Shown here: positions 6,267 to 9,455 of the stretch, piece by piece
Layout of the letters: the number at the start of each line of letters is the position of its first letter
Position numbering within the stretch: the first letter of the stretch is position 1
Assembly (NCBI GenBank): GCA_913009865.1
Contig: CAJVYK010000074.1
Location: 1 to 9,455 of the forward strand
Source of the DNA: an uncultured bacterium
GTDB taxonomy: Bacteria; Planctomycetota; Phycisphaerae; Sedimentisphaerales; Anaerobacaceae
Direction of reading: 5' to 3'
DNA: 9,455 nt
Translations under genes and position numbers: made by a program
Notes under the pieces: generated by a model
The model's database searches: none
Told to the model about the DNA's origin: nothing
Seen by the model: only the letters and a program-made list of their open reading frames with translations

Positions 6267-6319
6267 TGTTTTTTCCTCTTTCACTCGCTCAAATATCTCA
6301 ATAAAAACAAAGCTGTCTT

Positions 6320-7240
6320 TTAAGCAAAAAGCTCCGTACTAAGATACCTCTCAGCCGTATCCGGCAGTACCACAACAACCATTTTCTCGGCATTTGCTTT
6401 TCGCTTTGCTATCTTGACTGCCGCCGCCACGGCGGCGCCTGATGATATCCCCGCCAGTATGCCTTCCTCTTTAGCTAAACGTTTTGCCATTTTGAACGAC
6501 TCTTCGTTTCCTATTTTAACGACTTCGTCAACAACTTCCATATTAAAAATTTTCGGAACAAAGCCGGCTCCTATTCCCTGAATCATATGCGGGCCGGGTT
6601 TACCGCCGGAAAGTACCGGCGAGGCGGCAGGCTCGACAGCTACGTTTTTAACCGACGGCTTTCTGGATTTGAGTATTTCTCCGACACCGGTAATCGTTCC
6701 GCCGGTACCTACACCGGCGACAAAAACATCCACCAGACCGTCCGTATCCTGCCAAACTTCTTCAGCGGTAGTTTCCCTGTGTACTTGGGGGTTTGCAGCG
6801 TTCTCAAACTGCTGCGGCATAAAAGCACCGTCGCTTTCTTTGAGAATCTGCCCTGCTTTTTCTATCGCGCCGGTCATACCCTCTTCAGCGGGGGTAAGAA
6901 CAAGTTCTGCTCCGAGCAGTTCCAGTATTTTTCGTCTCTCAATTGTCATCGATTCGGGCATAGTAAGTATCAGCTTATAACCCTTTGCCGCCGCTACCCA
7001 TGCAAGGGCAATGCCGGTGTTACCACTGGTCGGCTCGATGATGGTCATTCCGGGCTTGAGTTTACCTGCGCGTTCAGCGTCCAATACCATACTTACGCCG
7101 ATACGGTCCTTGACATTACTGGCGGGATTGAAGAACTCCAGTTTACCCGCTATCCTCGCTTCACAATCCTGCCCTATTCTGTTCAGCCATACCAACGGCG
7201 TCTTGCCAATCAACTCTGTCATATCCTTTGCTATATTCAT
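6320..7240 (-). CDS. cysK: Cysteine synthase (O-acetylserine sulfhydrylase)
   Basis: Pyridoxal-phosphate enzyme of 306 residues that joins sulfide to O-acetylserine to make cysteine. K44 in NPASNVKDR is the cofactor lysine; TSGNTG (71-76) binds the substrate carboxylate; GTGGT (178-182) holds the phosphate; SSGAA (266-270) contacts the pyridine ring. The stretch MPQQFENAANPQVHRETTAEE (141-161) is typical of CysK rather than of cystathionine beta-synthase or threonine enzymes. Length is normal. ATG 7240 is preceded by AAGGG and GGAG. It lies directly downstream of the sulfite reductase gene, which would supply its sulfide, with a 100-base gap holding a palindromic element. CysM is the close alternative, but the motifs favour CysK. 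Confidence 0.94.
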   Translation of the reverse strand: MNIAKDMTELIGKTPLVWLNRIGQDCEARIAGKLEFFNPASNVKDRIGVSMVLDAERAGKLKPGMTIIEPTSGNTGIALAWVAAAKGYKLILTMPESMTIERRKILELLGAELVLTPAEEGMTGAIEKAGQILKESDGAFMPQQFENAANPQVHRETTAEEVWQDTDGLVDVFVAGVGTGGTITGVGEILKSRKPSVKNVAVEPAASPVLSGGKPGPHMIQGIGAGFVPKIFNMEVVDEVVKIGNEESFKMAKRLAKEEGILAGISSGAAVAAAVKIAKRKANAEKMVVVVLPDTAERYLSTELFA

Positions 7241-7268
7241 TCTCCAAACCCTTTCTCATATTTCGTTC

Positions 7269-7339
7269 GAGATACGCTTCACGCTTCACTCCGCAGTCCT
7301 AAGGACTCCTTACGGAGAACGCCTGACGGCGGAGATACG
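7269..7339. repeat. Small palindromic element flanked by 8-bp direct repeats
   Basis: GAGATACG occurs at 7269-7276 and again at 7332-7339. Between them lie 55 bases with inverted repeats: CTCCG (7289-7293) with CGGAG (7313-7317), an inner AGTCCT-A-AGGACT (7295-7307), and CGCC-TGA-CGGCG nearby. CTTCACG followed by CTTCAC forms a short direct repeat at the other side. The layout resembles a miniature inserted element with a target duplication, or a dispersed palindromic repeat. It fills almost the whole gap between the reductase stop and cysK and has no T tract, so it is not a normal terminator. Confidence 0.6.
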
Positions 7340-7340
7340 T

Positions 7341-9455
7341 TTATTTTTTTCGGCGTACTTTAACACAGAAGTGCTCGCCGCTCTTTTCAACTTCCACAAC
7401 TTCCTGGCCCTGCTGGTCGAAACTGTCCGGCACGTTTCTTACCGGCTCGCCATCGTCAAGAAGCACATCAAGAACCTGGCCCACCGCAATCTTTTCAAGT
7501 TCCAGCTTGGCTTTGACAAAATTCAACGGACACTCAACACCCCGCAGGTCGATAAGATGGTTTTTGATTCCAGTCTTGTCAACGTTATTTTTTTGTATGA
7601 CCGGCCCGACCTTAAACTTAAGATTAGCATCGAGCGAGCCGAAAAGTTCTTCTACCCGCTTTGTCAAATCCTCCGCCTGCAGCGCCAAATCATCGAGTGC
7701 AGCCCTATCGCCCATACGCCAGTCAATCGCATCGTCAAGCAGTTGCTGCGTTTGAGGATTGACCCAGCCCGGCTCGATAAGATATTTTTCAAACGCTGTG
7801 AAAATTTCCCTGTCTTTTTTCGGCTCTGCACCGAAGGTAACCAGCAGCGCTCTTGCCGCAGCGACAATTGCTTTATACACACTTTCGCTTTTTACTTTTT
7901 CCTTTTTACTTTTTTCGATAGCTTCTTTGGCTTCATCGATATCCAGTTTGATTACATCCATCACGCCCGCACCACACTCACCGGGTCCTCTGCCGGCTAA
8001 CGAGAACGGCTCGGTCGCACCAAAGTCGTAGTAATACTCATCCTGCAGCAGCTTCGAGGTAACATCACTGCGTTTTGTCATTCCTGCGAAAGCGGAGATC
8101 CAGCCTTCTTTTTCAGCAGCACTACTACTTAAGGCCTCGGCCAGCAGTTCAGGTATTCTTTTAGCCGGCACTGTTCCGACCTTTTCCGCCAGACGTGCAT
8201 CGCCTTCGACGGTCTTAGCCCCGACCATAACATCGTAGAAAGGCATCAGTCTGCCGTTTATCCGTTTGGCTTTACCCTGAAATCCTATATCGCCGATGTA
8301 ATGATGCCCGCACGAATTAGGGCAGCCGCTGATTCTAATAACACTATCATTAAACTCAGGCAAGGGCTTCATTGCACAGATTCTTTCCGCAATCGCATCA
8401 GCCAGACCTCTCGAAAGGCACAATCCCATCCTGCACGTCGCAGCTCCGGCACAGGTAACGATTTCGGGTTCGCCGCCGCCAAATACATTAACGCTAAGTT
8501 TTTCTAATTCGCTGTTGACCTTATCGATATCCTCTTGCGCCACACCACTAATGAGAATATCCTGCAACTGCGTCGTTCTTATAAGCCCCTGCCCGAACTT
8601 TTCAGCGATTTGACCGACTTTATTCAAGTCATCCGCTGGTATATCTCCGTTCTTCAACCTCAATCGCACAGTGAACCGTCCCGGTATTTTTTCCGGCTTC
8701 ACATTATTTTTATTCCTGCCGCCTTGTTCCGGCGCAGCTTCCGCCTTACAGACCGTTGCGATATCACGAATCTTCGGCACTTTACCGGAAAGTCCCCCGC
8801 CTTTAATCTCATCTCTTTCTTTTTTATATAGTCTGACAAATTCTTCGGCTCCGAGTCTTGCCGCCACATACCGCAACCTTGCCTTATGCTTATTTGACCT
8901 GTCGCCGTATTTGTCGAAAAGTCTCTTGACGGCCTCAGCGACCTCGAAGATTTCATCCGCACCGATAAAGTCTTCGATTTTGATACCTGTTTTCGGGTTC
9001 GACCCCAGCCCCCCCGCCGCATACACGCTGAATCCCTTGCTTTTGTTTCGACAGTGGGCAAAAAAGCCAAGGTCCGCTACCGATACAAACGCACAATCTT
9101 CCGGACAGCCGGAAAAAACTATTTTGTATTTTCGCGGCAGGTTAAACGAGCTTGCTTCTTGCAAGAGATACTCAGCCGCAGCAATAGCATAAGGCGCCAC
9201 ATCGAACTCTTCTTGAGGACAAACCCCCGCCCGCGGGCACGCTGTAACATTGCGCACGGTATTTCCCCCTCCGCCGCGTGCCGAAAGCCCTGCTTCCAGC
9301 AGTCCCTCAAGAACATCAGCGGTATCACTAATATCAACTTTGTGAATCTGAATATCCTGCCTTGTCGTAACGTGAACAATTCCACTGCCGTAAGTTTTGC
9401 TCAGTTGTGCGATTCGCTCCAGTTGATAAGGCAATACAAGCCCTGCCCCGATGCG
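7341..9455 (-). CDS. Siroheme sulfite/nitrite reductase fused to HEPN-like and TusA-like domains, 5' end beyond window
   Basis: Reduces sulfite to sulfide (or nitrite to ammonia) with six electrons; cysK next door favours sulfite. The frame is open to base 9455, giving 704 visible residues; numbering here counts from that first codon. The first half has HVTTRQDIQIH (28-38), then C73-x5-C79 and C117-x3-C121. The second half has RTTQLQDIL (293-301), C335-x5-C341 and GCPNSC with C378-x3-C382, the classic site for the linked siroheme and 4Fe-4S cluster. Residues about 467-612 contain YKAIVAAARALLVTFG and resemble a HEPN domain. The last 70 residues are TusA-like, with DLRGVECPLNFVKAKL (C642) and LDDGEP. 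A repeat-derived peptide GWISAFAGMTK (451-461) lies in the joint. The start is outside the window. Most assimilatory enzymes stop after the second reductase half, so the tail is an added module. Confidence 0.9.
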   Translation of the reverse strand, partial: RIGAGLVLPYQLERIAQLSKTYGSGIVHVTTRQDIQIHKVDISDTADVLEGLLEAGLSARGGGGNTVRNVTACPRAGVCPQEEFDVAPYAIAAAEYLLQEASSFNLPRKYKIVFSGCPEDCAFVSVADLGFFAHCRNKSKGFSVYAAGGLGSNPKTGIKIEDFIGADEIFEVAEAVKRLFDKYGDRSNKHKARLRYVAARLGAEEFVRLYKKERDEIKGGGLSGKVPKIRDIATVCKAEAAPEQGGRNKNNVKPEKIPGRFTVRLRLKNGDIPADDLNKVGQIAEKFGQGLIRTTQLQDILISGVAQEDIDKVNSELEKLSVNVFGGGEPEIVTCAGAATCRMGLCLSRGLADAIAERICAMKPLPEFNDSVIRISGCPNSCGHHYIGDIGFQGKAKRINGRLMPFYDVMVGAKTVEGDARLAEKVGTVPAKRIPELLAEALSSSAAEKEGWISAFAGMTKRSDVTSKLLQDEYYYDFGATEPFSLAGRGPGECGAGVMDVIKLDIDEAKEAIEKSKKEKVKSESVYKAIVAAARALLVTFGAEPKKDREIFTAFEKYLIEPGWVNPQTQQLLDDAIDWRMGDRAALDDLALQAEDLTKRVEELFGSLDANLKFKVGPVIQKNNVDKTGIKNHLIDLRGVECPLNFVKAKLELEKIAVGQVLDVLLDDGEPVRNVPDSFDQQGQEVVEVEKSGEHFCVKVRRKK
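8077..8103. repeat. Degenerate GAAA-loop repeat inside the sulfite reductase gene
   Basis: The plus strand reads GTCATTCCTGC, then GAAA, then GCGGAGATCCAG, an imperfect version of the dispersed repeat whose usual form is GTCATTCC(T/C)GCGAAAGC(A/G)GGAAT. In the coding frame it yields WISAFAGMT, the hallmark peptide of that repeat. It sits between the second reductase half and the HEPN-like domain, so it probably adds a harmless linker. Confidence 0.75.

Noticed and set aside
7269..7339. Intrinsic terminator after the sulfite reductase gene
   Set aside because: The hairpins are not followed by a T tract on the minus strand.
8699..9385. Minus-strand frames at 5506-5694, 7664-7882, 8699-9070 and 9119-9385
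   Set aside because: They overlap the mobBA and reductase genes in another frame of the same strand and show no motif of their own.

Overview
The window is a compact block of bacterial genes. Every gene I can support is read from the minus strand, so the biological order runs from position 9455 down to 1. No rRNA, tRNA, CRISPR array, transposase or phage gene was seen. Base composition is moderate. The gene set (Na+-NQR subunits with an iron-sulfur type NqrA, a sulfite reductase fused to HEPN-like and TusA-like domains, a MobB-MobA fusion) suggests an anaerobic or facultative member of the PVC group, most likely Planctomycetota of the Phycisphaerae kind. That placement rests on remembered protein style, not on a marker gene, and is only moderately sure.

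Region A (9455 to 6320) is sulfur assimilation. A large siroheme sulfite (or nitrite) reductase, open at the window edge, carries a HEPN-like domain and a C-terminal TusA-like domain. It is followed by cysK, O-acetylserine sulfhydrylase. Together they would reduce sulfite to sulfide and fix it into cysteine. A 71-bp repeat-like element with 8-bp direct repeats lies between them.

Region B (6266 to 3128) is molybdenum cofactor maturation: a 64-residue protein of unknown function, a MobB-MobA fusion, moeA and moaB/mogA. These cover adenylation of molybdopterin, molybdate insertion and nucleotide attachment. The first three genes overlap and are probably translationally coupled. moeA appears to lack any normal start codon at its ribosome binding site and may begin at ATA. 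A single short chromate-transporter family gene (3015 to 2494) follows moaB across a 7-bp tandem repeat.

Region C (2493 to 2074) is the only long non-coding stretch. On the minus strand it holds a set of potential hairpins ending in a clear intrinsic terminator (2313-2281), then AT-rich DNA, then a near-consensus sigma-70-type promoter (2121-2093).

Region D (2073 to 1) is the start of a Na+-translocating NADH:quinone reductase operon, nqrA then nqrB, the latter cut by the window edge. This NqrA carries two ferredoxin-like cysteine motifs that textbook NqrA lacks.

The points most worth checking are the iron-sulfur NqrA, the structured intergenic RNA candidate, the ATA start of moeA, the fused sulfite reductase, and a palindromic repeat that appears to sit in frame inside two enzymes. 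I did not find a clear new defence or mobile system here.
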